64,000 nucleotides of DNA from positions 124,001 through 188,000 of the forward strand of contig CAVKYI010000002.1 of assembly GCA_963660435.1 (NCBI GenBank), written 5' to 3'. Below the pieces are notes generated by a model. It had not been told where the DNA came from, did not search any database, and was given only the letters and a program-made list of their open reading frames with translations. Numbering within the stretch: position 1 is the stretch's first letter; every line of letters starts with the position of its first letter. The stretch is from Hallerella sp963660435 (GTDB taxonomy: Bacteria > Fibrobacterota > Fibrobacteria > Fibrobacterales > Fibrobacteraceae). Positions 8,960-17,315 of the stretch are shown here, one piece after another. The translations under genes were made by a program, and so were the position numbers.

Positions 8960-9692
8960 AACGCCCCAAAAAGCGCAAAAGGGTTATTCGCAAGACGCGG
9001 ATTCCATAAGGAATTACGGACAGATTCGATTTTTCATCCGCATAGCGCGTCTCTATCGGAATTTCGGCGAGCGGGAATCCTTTCGCATCCGCGATGGCCA
9101 GAATTTCCAGATCGATGTCAAAGGATCCACCTAACCGCGACGGGTCCAAGGATTTCAAGAAATCCGTTCGGTAAGCGATAAACCCGCTGTGTCTGTCCGT
9201 CAGTTTATGCGCAAAGGCAAGATTCTCGATTGCGCCGAGGAGCTTTCCTCCGAGAAACTTGTAAAGCGGCATGTTGCCTGCCCGAGCGCCACCCCTTTGG
9301 GCAAGCCTAGAACCTTGCACGATGCAAGCCCCCGACATTTCCAATTCCGAAAGCATTCGAGAAATGGCTCTTGCCGGGTACTGTCCATCGCCATGCAGGC
9401 ATACCGCAAAGCGGACGTCGTTTTCAAAAAGAAGTCTTGCCCTGGAAATTCCGCATTTGACGACCGCTCCATAGCCTTGGTTACGGGAAAACGATTCGAC
9501 GCGAACCCGAGTGCGAATCTCGCCGTGCAAGAAATCTTCAGCAGCCTTTCGCGTGGAATCCGAGCTGCCGTCGTCGATTATCAAGATCTCTTCCGTGCGA
9601 AGCAGGACTTCGTCGGGAATCGACTGAAGCAGACCGGGGAGTTCCCTTTCCACGTTATACGCCGGGACAAAGATGAAAAGGTCTCGCTTCAT
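8952..9692 (-). CDS. Family 2 glycosyltransferase
   Basis: A 246-residue GT-A fold transferase of the polyprenyl-phosphate mannose/dolichol-phosphate synthase type. FVPAYNVE at the N-terminus, DDGSSDST (residues 40-47) and the metal-binding HGDGQYP (D102) are visible; there are no long membrane segments, so it is a soluble or peripheral enzyme transferring sugar probably to a lipid carrier. The start chosen (MKRDLFIF) overlaps the upstream stop as ATGA and is better than the longer frame. It sits between an ArnA-type decarboxylase-like gene and an SDR. Confidence 0.88.
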   Translation of the reverse strand: MKRDLFIFVPAYNVERELPGLLQSIPDEVLLRTEEILIIDDGSSDSTRKAAEDFLHGEIRTRVRVESFSRNQGYGAVVKCGISRARLLFENDVRFAVCLHGDGQYPARAISRMLSELEMSGACIVQGSRLAQRGGARAGNMPLYKFLGGKLLGAIENLAFAHKLTDRHSGFIAYRTDFLKSLDPSRLGGSFDIDLEILAIADAKGFPLAEIPIETRYADEKSNLSVIPYGIRVLRITLLRFLGRYG

Positions 9693-10750
9693 GCTCGCAT
9701 TGCGGAATAATGTTCGAAAAACCAAAGCAGGGATCTTTCCAGAGCCTGTTCGATGGGAACTTTCGCTTCGAATTCGAGCAGCCGCCTAGCCTTTTCCACC
9801 GAAGGAACGCGCCGCATGGAATCCTCGTATCCCTTGCCGTAATATTCTTCGCCCGAGAGAACTTGCCATTCGGGAAATTCGCTCTCCGAACGGGAACCGA
9901 TGCGCGCAAAGATTTTTCGCATCCGACAGGCAAGATCGAATATCGAAATTTCGTTTTTAGCGTTTCCCACGTTGAACGCCTGGCAAAAAGCCCGGTCCGC
10001 ATGCCGGAACAGGCAGAACATGAACTCGACCGCGTCCTCGATAGCCGTGAACGTTCGACGCGCGACGCCACCGTTTACAAGAACCATCGGCCTTCCCTGT
10101 ACAAGGGCGCTCGAAAAACAGGCAAGAACCCGCGGGATTCCTTCCCCATCGACACCCGGCATAAAGTCCATCCACGGCCCGATGAAATTAAAAGGACGCA
10201 CGACGCTGTATCGCAGATTCGGAATGGACGCGATAAACCGTTCGGCAAGTTGCTTGGCGCAGGCATAGGACCAGCGCGTAGCCCCGATAGGACCTTGAAC
10301 GAAATCCGATAAATCCTCGTCAAGAATTTCGGACTTCTCACGGGTTTTCCCATAGACTTCCGATGTCGAAAAATGCACAAGCCACGAACCGGAATGCGCG
10401 CACTTTTTGGCAAGATTCGCCGGATGCGTAAAATTGCTCTCGATAACCGCTTCCGCTTCTTCCATGTAACGGCTCGGCGTGCATATCGCGGCGAGATTCA
10501 CCACGATACGGTTTTCCGAAACGCGCTCCGCGATTTTTTCGTCGGCGATATCAGCCTGCAGAAAATCCACCCGCGAATTCCCGTCCGCAAGCAAATCCCG
10601 TACCCGGTGAAAATCCAGGTCAACGACAAGAACTTTCCAGCGCGTCCGCGACAGGATAGCCCGCAGCAAGTGCGTTCCGACAAATCCCCCGCCGCCGACA
10701 AGGGCAATCGTCAAATCCGCATCGTCAAGGCGAAAGTCCGAATCTATCAA
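9689..10750 (-). CDS. UDP-glucuronate decarboxylase-like SDR (ArnA C-terminal type), TTG start
   Basis: A 353-residue extended SDR. GGGGFVG (residues 19-25) binds NAD; STSEVYG (128-134) and YACAK (Y162, K166) match the Thr-Ser-Glu and Tyr/Lys active site of the ArnA decarboxylase domain. The later RPFNFIGP, RRTFTAIED and YYGKGYEDSMRR segments also follow ArnA closely, including an Arg where ArnA has its catalytic R619. The formyltransferase half of ArnA is absent. Activity on UDP-GlcA is inferred. The frame runs further upstream, but that part overlaps the lipoprotein gene; TTG at 10750 with AAGGAA just before it is the most likely start. Confidence 0.85.
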   Translation of the reverse strand: MIDSDFRLDDADLTIALVGGGGFVGTHLLRAILSRTRWKVLVVDLDFHRVRDLLADGNSRVDFLQADIADEKIAERVSENRIVVNLAAICTPSRYMEEAEAVIESNFTHPANLAKKCAHSGSWLVHFSTSEVYGKTREKSEILDEDLSDFVQGPIGATRWSYACAKQLAERFIASIPNLRYSVVRPFNFIGPWMDFMPGVDGEGIPRVLACFSSALVQGRPMVLVNGGVARRTFTAIEDAVEFMFCLFRHADRAFCQAFNVGNAKNEISIFDLACRMRKIFARIGSRSESEFPEWQVLSGEEYYGKGYEDSMRRVPSVEKARRLLEFEAKVPIEQALERSLLWFFEHYSAMRA

Positions 10751-10751
10751 C

Positions 10752-11177
10752 TTATTCCTTGACGGTAAACGTTTCGGAGTTTCCGCGGATCTTTCCCGCA
10801 TTGTAGGCCTCGACCTGGATAAACGCCTTGTCGGAAGGCTCGATGCTTTCCGGATCCAGATAGGCGGAAACCGTCGTGCAACGCGTTCCATCCGGAGCTT
10901 CCTCCCCGATAGAATTCGCAAACAGGTTTACACCCTTGTCGTTTTCGCTCGCCTTGTAATACGCCTTGAAACCGCCAGCGTTCCGATACCTTGCGACAAA
11001 GGTCACCTCGATAGAATCGCCGAGTTTAAAGACTTCTCCGCCCGCAGGCGTAAAGACCTTGACTCCGTCTTCGGAAAGGTTGCAGTCGAACTGCTCGTCC
11101 GAACCCGAACTGGAACTTCCGCAACCCATGAAAAAGGCCGTGGCAACACATGAAGCGACAAGAAAGACTTTTTTCAT
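10752..11177 (-). CDS. Small lipoprotein with Ig-like domain
   Basis: A 141-residue lipoprotein: signal peptide with lipobox FMGC and Cys19, a short Ser/Gly spacer, then one beta-sandwich-like domain. The GGEVFKLGDSIEVTF segment is typical of Ser-Thr-rich/Kre9-type Ig-like domains found in secreted proteins. AGGAG lies ten bases before the ATG. Its stop is one base from the TTG start of the next gene, so expression is coupled to the glycan genes. It is probably a periplasmic or surface-exposed accessory protein; ligand unknown. Confidence 0.8.
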   Translation of the reverse strand: MKKVFLVASCVATAFFMGCGSSSSGSDEQFDCNLSEDGVKVFTPAGGEVFKLGDSIEVTFVARYRNAGGFKAYYKASENDKGVNLFANSIGEEAPDGTRCTTVSAYLDPESIEPSDKAFIQVEAYNAGKIRGNSETFTVKE

Positions 11178-11192
11178 TTTTAACTCCTGAAA

Positions 11193-12299
11193 TCAAAGAA
11201 AGCTTGCCTTGATGCCGATAGCGAGCGTCCACTCTTCGAGAAACGCTCCAAAATCGGGCAAGTTCCATTTCCGCATCGGGCTTTCGTCATATTCGTCATT
11301 TGGATTCGCCGCGTTGGACTTGTCGTGCAACGGAAGCGAGAAAGCGAGGAATATCGGATAGTCCGAGCGGGAAAATTCAAGTCCATAGACAAAGGCCATC
11401 GACCACGCCAAGTGATCCGGATCCGGGCGCGGATCGTAAACGCCGACCTTTTCCGAAGGAATCCAGGCGACGCCAAGCGGCGCGGAGAACGTAACGCCAA
11501 AGGAATGGACGAAGTTTTCCTGCCCGCGATACGCATAGGCGACGCTCGCCGAAACGCTCGGTGGCGTAAAGCCTCCCAAGTCGTTTTCGCCATACCACTT
11601 GAAGCGGTATTCGAAGCGATCGTCTCCCGCAGTATCGTAATCCTTGAAATAGGAATCGTTAAACTCGTTCTCGCCGCCGAATCGAATGTTGAACGGATGC
11701 GTATAGACAAACGAATAGAGCCACATGCCGTTTTCCGTGTCACGCGAATAGTTCCAGCCAAGTGCCGCCGAATAGACGCCGGAACCTTTCTGGAATCCCG
11801 TAGGGAGAAACTCCTGCGAAGCGTCCGTTCCCCGCTTGATATCGTACTGTCCGGTCGGAATCGTGAGCGCAAGCGAAAGGTTTGCCGCACCCCCGCTCCC
11901 GACTATCTGCGAAACGTCGATCAAAATGTCTCCGACGCCTCCGGTCGTACGGTCTAGAGGCGCCTGGTTCGTTCGATACTGGACTTCTCCCCGATGCGTC
12001 ATGAAGGGAACCGAAATTCCGACAGATGTCGTCCACAGTGGCTTAAAGGAAAAGCGCGGCGTGAATGTAAACGCGGAATAGTTCTCGCCGACATTCATCT
12101 TGGTAAAGACTTCCGCTTCGACAAGACCGCCATTTACCCCTTGGCCAATCCACTTGATTCCGTCCGAAGTTCCGCCACCGCCGCCGCCCGCGCCGCAACC
12201 GCCAATCGATTGCCAGGGCGTCCGGGGAGCGTCAGGAACAAGCACGGAAAGAGAAAGTCCGAGAGCGGAAGCCAAAGCGATAGATAGAAGTTTTTTCAC
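11193..12299 (-). CDS. Predicted outer-membrane beta-barrel protein, GTG start
   Basis: A 368-residue exported protein. The signal peptide (KKLLSIALASALGLSLSVL) is followed by a Gly-rich stretch and then alternating hydrophobic/aromatic strands (YSAFTFTPRF, SVGISVPF, NLSLALTIPTGQYD), which indicates a beta-barrel similar to the MetA/phenol-degradation-type porin-like families. The C-terminus ends in Phe-Leu rather than the classic terminal Phe. The GTG start at 12299 is set by GAGGAG seven bases upstream; the longer frame overlaps the preceding lipoprotein. Position between two lipoproteins suggests they function together in the outer membrane. Specific cargo unknown. Confidence 0.75.
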   Translation of the reverse strand: MKKLLSIALASALGLSLSVLVPDAPRTPWQSIGGCGAGGGGGGTSDGIKWIGQGVNGGLVEAEVFTKMNVGENYSAFTFTPRFSFKPLWTTSVGISVPFMTHRGEVQYRTNQAPLDRTTGGVGDILIDVSQIVGSGGAANLSLALTIPTGQYDIKRGTDASQEFLPTGFQKGSGVYSAALGWNYSRDTENGMWLYSFVYTHPFNIRFGGENEFNDSYFKDYDTAGDDRFEYRFKWYGENDLGGFTPPSVSASVAYAYRGQENFVHSFGVTFSAPLGVAWIPSEKVGVYDPRPDPDHLAWSMAFVYGLEFSRSDYPIFLAFSLPLHDKSNAANPNDEYDESPMRKWNLPDFGAFLEEWTLAIGIKASFL

Positions 12300-12310
12300 C
12301 GGTCGTCTCC

Positions 12311-13468
12311 TCAGGGAATATAGAGCAGGTAGCCGTTGTTCGTACCGGTCGAAACGAAGTGTCCGCCGGGAGAGCGTCCGCCGACAAGCGGGACCGGTGC
12401 AATCTCTCGAACATCCCCGATCCATTCGACGGAAATATCGCCAGGCGCGGATGCATTCAAGGAAACTTCGCGCATCGCCGTTCTGCCCACCGAACCGTTC
12501 CATGTGGATTCCTTGAGCAGATCGCTCTTGTTCAGATAGGAATTCCCGGAAGCGAATTCCGCCCAGACGACAAATTGCCGACCGTTAAAATTCCACCAGT
12601 GCGGAAAGACGGGATTCGAAAGCATCGCTCCGTTTTTTTCGATCTCGACAGGCTTCGATGTGGGCGAAAGTTCCTGCACGTATGAATTCCACGCATAGGA
12701 AGATTCCAGGCGATGATAGACGATAAAGTTTCCGTCGGAAGAAATCAGCGGATTTCCGAGTTCATCGGAAGAAGCGGATTCGGGCTTCGAAAGCTTGACC
12801 GGCTTGGCGCCTTTCGCGTAATCCACATAGACAAGCCCCGAACCGTTCGAATAGACGAGCTTCAGTTCGTCCGTTCCAAAGAACGCCTGCAGAGAATCCG
12901 TCGAATCGATTTCCGCCTTGGGAGAGCCTACCCACAAGTGAGGATCTCCATATTCCCCGACAGAACTTTCGACAAGAAAGAACGTCGCATTGTCCGAAAG
13001 CCGCGTCGCGAAAATTCCATATTCGATTTCATCGCAACCCTTGGAACCTTTAGCGTTAAACCCTCCCAAGGCGACGACAAAGCGTCCGTCCGCGCTCCAT
13101 TCGGGATCCTGGAATTCGCATTCGACTCCGGGAACGGAATCGGTCATCAGAAACCAGAGGACCTTGCCCGCCGTATCGGAAATCGTCAAGCGGTCATGTT
13201 CCCCGACCCTGTTTGTCGAATATCCTTCCGGAGCCTCGCTTACGTTCAGCGTCCCCGAAAAGTTCAGCCACAGCATCGACGCAGGGAAATTCTCCTCGTC
13301 CATCGTCACGGAAGGATTGCAAATCTGGTGCCCGCCGTTCACGTCGAAAAGGGTTCCGAAATCCGAACGGCTGCTTTCGCCTTTCGAATCGCTGCCCGCT
13401 TCGTAGCGTTCCGGGCTGTAACAGGCGACAAGGAGCGCCACGGAAAAGAGCAAGAAGAACTTTTTCAT
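12311..13468 (-). CDS. Lipoprotein with TolB/propeller-like domain
   Basis: A 385-residue lipoprotein: signal peptide with lipobox LVAC and Cys16, a short polar spacer, then a domain with repeated elements such as PEWSADGRFVVALGG and NPLISSDGNFIVYHR that resemble TolB/WD40-like propeller blades. It contains ICNPS near residue 50. It may belong to a Fibrobacter-specific paralogous family, but I cannot confirm this by eye. Its ATG overlaps the stop of the ElyC-like gene (ATGA), and the beta-barrel gene follows after 11 bases. Confidence 0.75.
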   Translation of the reverse strand: MKKFFLLFSVALLVACYSPERYEAGSDSKGESSRSDFGTLFDVNGGHQICNPSVTMDEENFPASMLWLNFSGTLNVSEAPEGYSTNRVGEHDRLTISDTAGKVLWFLMTDSVPGVECEFQDPEWSADGRFVVALGGFNAKGSKGCDEIEYGIFATRLSDNATFFLVESSVGEYGDPHLWVGSPKAEIDSTDSLQAFFGTDELKLVYSNGSGLVYVDYAKGAKPVKLSKPESASSDELGNPLISSDGNFIVYHRLESSYAWNSYVQELSPTSKPVEIEKNGAMLSNPVFPHWWNFNGRQFVVWAEFASGNSYLNKSDLLKESTWNGSVGRTAMREVSLNASAPGDISVEWIGDVREIAPVPLVGGRSPGGHFVSTGTNNGYLLYIP

Positions 13469-14334
13469 CGGGAATTTCCTGTTGTATCGGGACTTGCCAC
13501 GACCGACTTTTCAAGCGTTCGTTCTTCGCGAACTTCCTTGACCGCGGAATCCTGGCGCGCAACCGCTTCCCGAATGGAGACAAGCTTTTCCGGCCTGACC
13601 GCTTCCCTTTCGAGAGAAACCGGGGAAGAACGCCACGGAACCGGTTCGCGGAAAGGACGACTCGACGTTTCCAGGGTGTCGGCGAACAAAAGTTCCCATC
13701 TGGCATTGAATGTCGCGGCCCACTCGCGGAGCCAGTTTTTCCGGGATTCCCGTTCAAAGAGCCAACTGTTCGCGTTGTAGCGCCAGTTGTGCGTATCCGC
13801 CGTCACGAAGACGGGATGACCGCCAGCAAGCCTGTTGAAGATAAAGGCGGCCCGCCGCGTCGCCGGAGCGCCCGTGACGAGCAGGACGGTGTCGTTTGCG
13901 GACGTACGACGCTTCAGCCAGGGAATCGTCGAAACGGCTTCTTCGAGCGTACTCGGATCGTCATGGCGAAAGACAAAAATGCGCCCGGCATCCACACCGA
14001 TGCTTTCCAGGTCCTCCGCATAAAAATCCGCATTGTTCCTGTCGCGAAATACCCGACGGCCAAGCACGAGCAGGGAATCCGCCCGTCCTTCGCGCAAAAG
14101 GTCCGCCGCATAGTCAGAACGTTCCAGATCCCCGCTCTGCCCATCCAGGATAACGACCCACGAGACATGCCCAAACGAATCGTCCCGAACAAGCCAGCGC
14201 CCGCTGTAGGAAACGAGCAGGTAAAGGACGATGACGACAAGAGCGAAAAGGACTCCGACTTTTGCCCGCGTCAAGAAGCGCTTTTTGCTTCTTTCCTTTC
14301 GAACGTCCGCGATAGGTTTAAAGATTCGGCTCAT
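13465..14334 (-). CDS. ElyC/SanA/YdcF (DUF218) family membrane protein
   Basis: A 289-residue protein with a basic N-terminus, one transmembrane helix at about residues 23-44 (VGVLFALVVIVLYLLVSY), and a DUF218 domain: VVILDGQSGD, YAADLLREGRADSLLVLG, STLEEA and VLLVTGAPATRRAAFIF follow the family pattern. Members (ElyC, SanA) affect envelope polysaccharide or peptidoglycan precursors. The C-terminal 90 residues are extra and charged. ATG at 14334 is preferred over a TTG nine bases upstream because TATATT lies seven bases before it. It is the first gene of the seven-gene run ending at 8090. Confidence 0.8.
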   Translation of the reverse strand: MSRIFKPIADVRKERSKKRFLTRAKVGVLFALVVIVLYLLVSYSGRWLVRDDSFGHVSWVVILDGQSGDLERSDYAADLLREGRADSLLVLGRRVFRDRNNADFYAEDLESIGVDAGRIFVFRHDDPSTLEEAVSTIPWLKRRTSANDTVLLVTGAPATRRAAFIFNRLAGGHPVFVTADTHNWRYNANSWLFERESRKNWLREWAATFNARWELLFADTLETSSRPFREPVPWRSSPVSLEREAVRPEKLVSIREAVARQDSAVKEVREERTLEKSVVASPDTTGNSR

Positions 14335-14341
14335 GGATTCC

Positions 14342-14347
14342 AATATA
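14342..14347 (-). promoter_or_regulatory. Probable -10 box (TATATT) for the envelope operon
   Basis: TATATT on the minus strand ends seven bases before the ATG at 14334, with no Shine-Dalgarno between, matching the pattern seen at other genes here. It would drive the seven-gene operon from 14334 down to 8090. Confidence 0.5.
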
Positions 14348-14363
14348 CATTATCGTTTTTCCG

Positions 14364-14825
14364 TCAGAGAGGACGGGACATCAGAACGGCGTTTTCTCCG
14401 TCCGCATAATACCCGTTTCGCATGCCGCACTTGTCAAATCCCAGCTTGCGATAGAAGGAAATCGCCCGGTCATTGTCTTCGCGAACTTCGAGGTAGAAAG
14501 TCCGCGCCCCGGCATCCGCGAGAGCCTCTTCGCCTTCGGCAAAAAGTTCCGTCGCGATTCCCTTGCGATAAAATTCCCGAGACGTAGAAATGGCGAGCAG
14601 TTCCGCTTCGTCCGCCGCGAGAGAAAACACGGCGTATCCCGCGATCTTCCAATCGTTCGATTCGTCCGGAGCCTCGGCGACATAGGCAAATGTATAGGGC
14701 TTTCGCAAAAGGTCGCGAAGCGTCCTTTCCTTCCAGTTTTCAAAATGCGTCGCATCCTGAATTTCCAGAACGCGCGCTATGTCGTTTTCGTCCATTTCCC
14801 GGACGGTCATCGCAAATTCGGACAT
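14364..14825 (-). CDS. rimI: Ribosomal-protein-alanine N-acetyltransferase
   Basis: A 153-residue GNAT acetyltransferase of the RimI family, which acetylates the N-terminus of ribosomal protein S18 using acetyl-CoA. The acetyl-CoA loop region REFYRKGIATEL and the family signature YLEVREDNDRAISFYRKLGF are clear. The start codon overlaps the tsaB stop (ATGA). The tsaB-rimI pairing is common across bacteria and supports both names. Confidence 0.9.
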   Translation of the reverse strand: MSEFAMTVREMDENDIARVLEIQDATHFENWKERTLRDLLRKPYTFAYVAEAPDESNDWKIAGYAVFSLAADEAELLAISTSREFYRKGIATELFAEGEEALADAGARTFYLEVREDNDRAISFYRKLGFDKCGMRNGYYADGENAVLMSRPL

Positions 14826-15472
14826 CAGCGGACAACTCCCATCGCCCCGCGGCGTTCATAATAAGATGGCTGGATGTAATTCGCCTTCTGGATCAGGCTC
14901 GGTTCCAGTTCGTCGAACAGGCGGACGAAAGAGGCGATTTCGTTACCCTCCGAAACGCGGACGTCAAAGTTCCCGATAGAGGCGAAATCATTCCATTCCG
15001 CAGTTTCGAGAACGCGCCTGTCGATGACAAACGAACCGATTTTCTCTTCCCGGAACTTTCGGAAAGCATCTTCCATCGGAACGAAGAATTCACCTGTTTC
15101 CGTTCCCACGTAAAAATGTCCGGTGCGCGCATAGAGGACGACGGCACAGTTCTCATCCGGAGAAAGCGTTCGCAACGCGCGAAGAGTCGAAACGCCAAAC
15201 AGGGAACGCGTTCCGGAAAAGCACAGGCCTTCGCAAAAGGCGATTCCCGTGCGAAGCCCCGTGAAGGAACCCGGTCCAAGAGCGACCAGGACGCGTCGAA
15301 CATCCGCAAGCGAAACCTCTGCCCGTTCCAAGGCGCGGTCCAAGATATCCCCGAGATTTTCCCCACGGGTTTCCGGCTCGAAGAACTCGTCCAGGGGAAC
15401 TCCCGAACGGTATATGCCGAGAGCGATTCCCTTCCGGGACGTATCCAATACCAAGTCCAGAGATTCTTCCAT
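14825..15472 (-). CDS. tsaB: tRNA threonylcarbamoyladenosine biosynthesis protein TsaB
   Basis: A 215-residue non-catalytic partner of TsaD in the complex that makes the t6A modification at position 37 of ANN-decoding tRNAs. VLDTSRKGIALGIY at the N-terminus and VALGPGSFTGLRTGIAF near residues 65-80 are the family signatures of the ASKHA fold. Its start is one base from the ddl stop and its end overlaps rimI, so ddl-tsaB-rimI form one operon. Confidence 0.92.
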   Translation of the reverse strand: MEESLDLVLDTSRKGIALGIYRSGVPLDEFFEPETRGENLGDILDRALERAEVSLADVRRVLVALGPGSFTGLRTGIAFCEGLCFSGTRSLFGVSTLRALRTLSPDENCAVVLYARTGHFYVGTETGEFFVPMEDAFRKFREEKIGSFVIDRRVLETAEWNDFASIGNFDVRVSEGNEIASFVRLFDELEPSLIQKANYIQPSYYERRGAMGVVR

Positions 15473-15473
15473 A

Positions 15474-16511
15474 CTAGCGCTTGATTTGAAGGCTCGTTTC
15501 GATGATCTTGTCTATCAGGCGGGAATAGTCGATGCCGATGGCCAAGGCTTCCGCCGGAAGAATCGACGATGGAGTCATCCCCGGGAGCGTATTCGTTTCA
15601 AGAGCCCAGAGCTTTCCGTCCGAATCGATCCGAACGTCCGTGCGACTGTATCCCGCACCGCCGATGGCAAGATGCGCCTTTTTCGCCAGATCCTGAATCT
15701 GACGGGTCAGTTCTTCCGAAAATTCAGCCGGCGTGACTTCCCGACATTCGCCATTGTACTTGGCGTCGTAGTCGAAATATTCCCGCGTCGTCATGCGCAT
15801 TTCTGTCGGCGGGAGCGGCTTTTCGAGCCCTTCCATGTAACCGCAGCTCGCTTCCGCGCCCCGGATAAACTTTTCCAGGAGAAGTCGCGAGGAATTTCGA
15901 AACAGGTCGTCTGCAATCCGAGCCGCTTCGTCCAGGTCCTTCGCGATTCCCATGCCGATGCTCGAGCCGCCGACAGGATCCTTGATGACTAGCGGAAAGC
16001 CGAGAGAGTCTGCCGCATCTACCAGCCTGTCACCCGAAAAATCGCTGCGGAAAATCACCCGATACGGTGGCGTGGAGATTCCCGCGGCAGAATAGGCCGC
16101 CTTGCAAAGCACCTTGTCCATCGCAAGCGCGCTCGCGAGAAGACCGCAACCGGTATAGGGAATGTTCCAGTTTTCAAGGAGAGCCTGGATATGGCCGTCT
16201 TCACCCCACTTGCCGTGCAACGCGAGAAACGCAATATCGGCGCTGGGCAATTCCGAAAGCGACGGGTTCCTTTCCTTTCGCGCACAGGGACCTTCGAGTG
16301 AATAGAAGTAGTTTTCCGAAAAGTTGTTCTTCTGGTAGGGAGAAAGTTCGCGAGAAGACCAAATCCATGTTCCGTCCTTTTGAATCAGGACCGGATGAAC
16401 GTTATACCTGGATTCGTCCATCGCCCGGATGACGCCCGTTCCGCTCGAAACCGAAACATCGTGTTCCGTGGAATAGCCACCCATGAGGACCAAAACGCGT
16501 AAGCGCGACAT
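15474..16511 (-). CDS. ddl: D-alanine--D-alanine ligase
   Basis: A 345-residue ATP-grasp ligase making D-Ala-D-Ala for peptidoglycan. VLMGGYSTEHDVS (N-terminus), ALHGKWGEDG, PLVIKDPVGGSSIGM, YDAKYNGE and WALETNTLPGMTPSS (C-terminus) are all diagnostic; the metal-binding Glu and Asn are in ETNTLPG. The ATG has AAGGTG just upstream, and TAGCTTTG further up may be the -10 region. First gene of the ddl-tsaB-rimI operon. Confidence 0.95.
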   Translation of the reverse strand: MSRLRVLVLMGGYSTEHDVSVSSGTGVIRAMDESRYNVHPVLIQKDGTWIWSSRELSPYQKNNFSENYFYSLEGPCARKERNPSLSELPSADIAFLALHGKWGEDGHIQALLENWNIPYTGCGLLASALAMDKVLCKAAYSAAGISTPPYRVIFRSDFSGDRLVDAADSLGFPLVIKDPVGGSSIGMGIAKDLDEAARIADDLFRNSSRLLLEKFIRGAEASCGYMEGLEKPLPPTEMRMTTREYFDYDAKYNGECREVTPAEFSEELTRQIQDLAKKAHLAIGGAGYSRTDVRIDSDGKLWALETNTLPGMTPSSILPAEALAIGIDYSRLIDKIIETSLQIKR

Positions 16512-16786
16512 AGCACCTTCTTTTCAAAGATTTTCCGCAAAGCTAGAAAATTTAGGGCCGGAAGGCTTGACAGGAGAGCGTAAAGTGTGGAGAGTGTACG
16601 TCATCCTGGAGGGAAGTCAGAACTTAGAGCTTGGAACTTAGGTGAGAGTGAAGTGTGGAGTGTGGAGTGTTGAGTGTTCGCTAAGCGGACCGTAAAGGTT
16701 CGTTATGTCGAACGACAGTCTCGTTACGCCGTCATCCTGGAGCGAAGCTCCGCTTTTTCGTCATCCTGGAGGGAGCACTGCGACCG

Positions 16787-16808
16787 ACCTGTCTGCCGGC
16801 AGGCAGGT
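16787..16808. repeat. 22-base near-perfect palindrome
   Basis: ACCTGtCTGCC and GGCAGgCAGGT form a palindrome with one mismatch, inserted inside a module-A half unit. It could form a cruciform or a hairpin in RNA. It has no T-tract, so it is not a simple terminator. Confidence 0.75.
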
Positions 16809-16891
16809 AGGATCCATCGTCAGAGCTTAGAACTTGGAACTTAGATGAGAGTGAAGTGTGGAGTGTGAAGTGTGAAGAGTGGAGAGAGAAT

Positions 16892-16974
16892 GTCATCCTG
16901 GACCCTGCAAGGGGATAGGATCCATAATGCTCGGGCTGGATTCTATCGGCTCTTTCAGAGCCTCCAGAATGACG
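16892..16974. repeat. Full inverted-repeat copy of module A
   Basis: The left arm GTCATCCTGGA...GATAGGATCCA is mirrored by TGGATTCTATC...TCCAGAATGAC around a 12-base centre. The arms pair at both ends with unpaired bulges between. The other module-A copies in the block look like single arms of this palindrome. Confidence 0.75.
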
Positions 16975-17100
16975 GCAGGCGGTAAATGTTCGTTATGTTG
17001 AATGACTGTCTCGTTACGCCGTCATCCTGGAGCGTAGCGATAGGATCCATAGCCGGAGCTTAGAACTGAGAACTTAGATGAGAGTGAAGTGTGGAGTGAG

Positions 17101-17315
17101 AAAAGTTGAGAAAGAAGATCGCTTCGCTTTTCTAAGCTCCAAGATCTCCTAACTAAGCTCTGAACATCGGGTAGGCGATCCATTCGCCGAGAAACGAAAA
17201 CCGTCCGCTTGGCGACAAAAGCCTAGACGTGTAACGTCGAAAGCCTTTCGGCAGAAAGTAACAGCTCGCTCTGCGACTCCAGGCTCCAAGAACTTTCAGC
17301 TAAGCTCCGATTCCT
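17101..17315. other. Non-coding tail of the repeat region
   Basis: Between the last clear repeat and the cpoB-like stop codon I see no gene, RNA or terminator. Short degenerate words (TAAGCTCC, CTCCAAGA) recur and look like decayed module-B ends. Confidence 0.5.

Larger units (their letters stand above)
16598..17100. repeat. Mosaic of interspersed direct repeats in an 800-base intergenic region
   Basis: Three repeated modules alternate. Module A has core GTCATCCTGGA at 16600, 16731, 16760, 16892 and 17031, often ending in AGGATCCAT. Module B (CTTAGAACTTGGAACTTAG followed by GAGAGTGAAGTGTGGAGTG) occurs near 16620, 16825 and 17058. Module C (GTTCGTTATGT, then GTCTCGTTACGCC joined directly to module A) occurs at 16698-16744 and 16988-17034. 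Spacing is irregular and copies diverge. No coding potential is visible. Such intergenic repeats are expected to be dispersed around the genome, but that cannot be seen here. Confidence 0.88.

Noticed and set aside
13465..14343. TTG at 14343 as start of the ElyC-like gene
   Set aside because: ATG at 14334 lies at the expected distance from TATATT; the TTG overlaps the -10 box.
16598..17100. CRISPR array
   Set aside because: The repeats are of three kinds, irregularly spaced and divergent, and the segments between them are themselves repeated, so they are not spacers. No cas gene is present.
16598..17315. Insertion sequence remnant
   Set aside because: No transposase fragment in any frame and no clear terminal repeats with target duplication.
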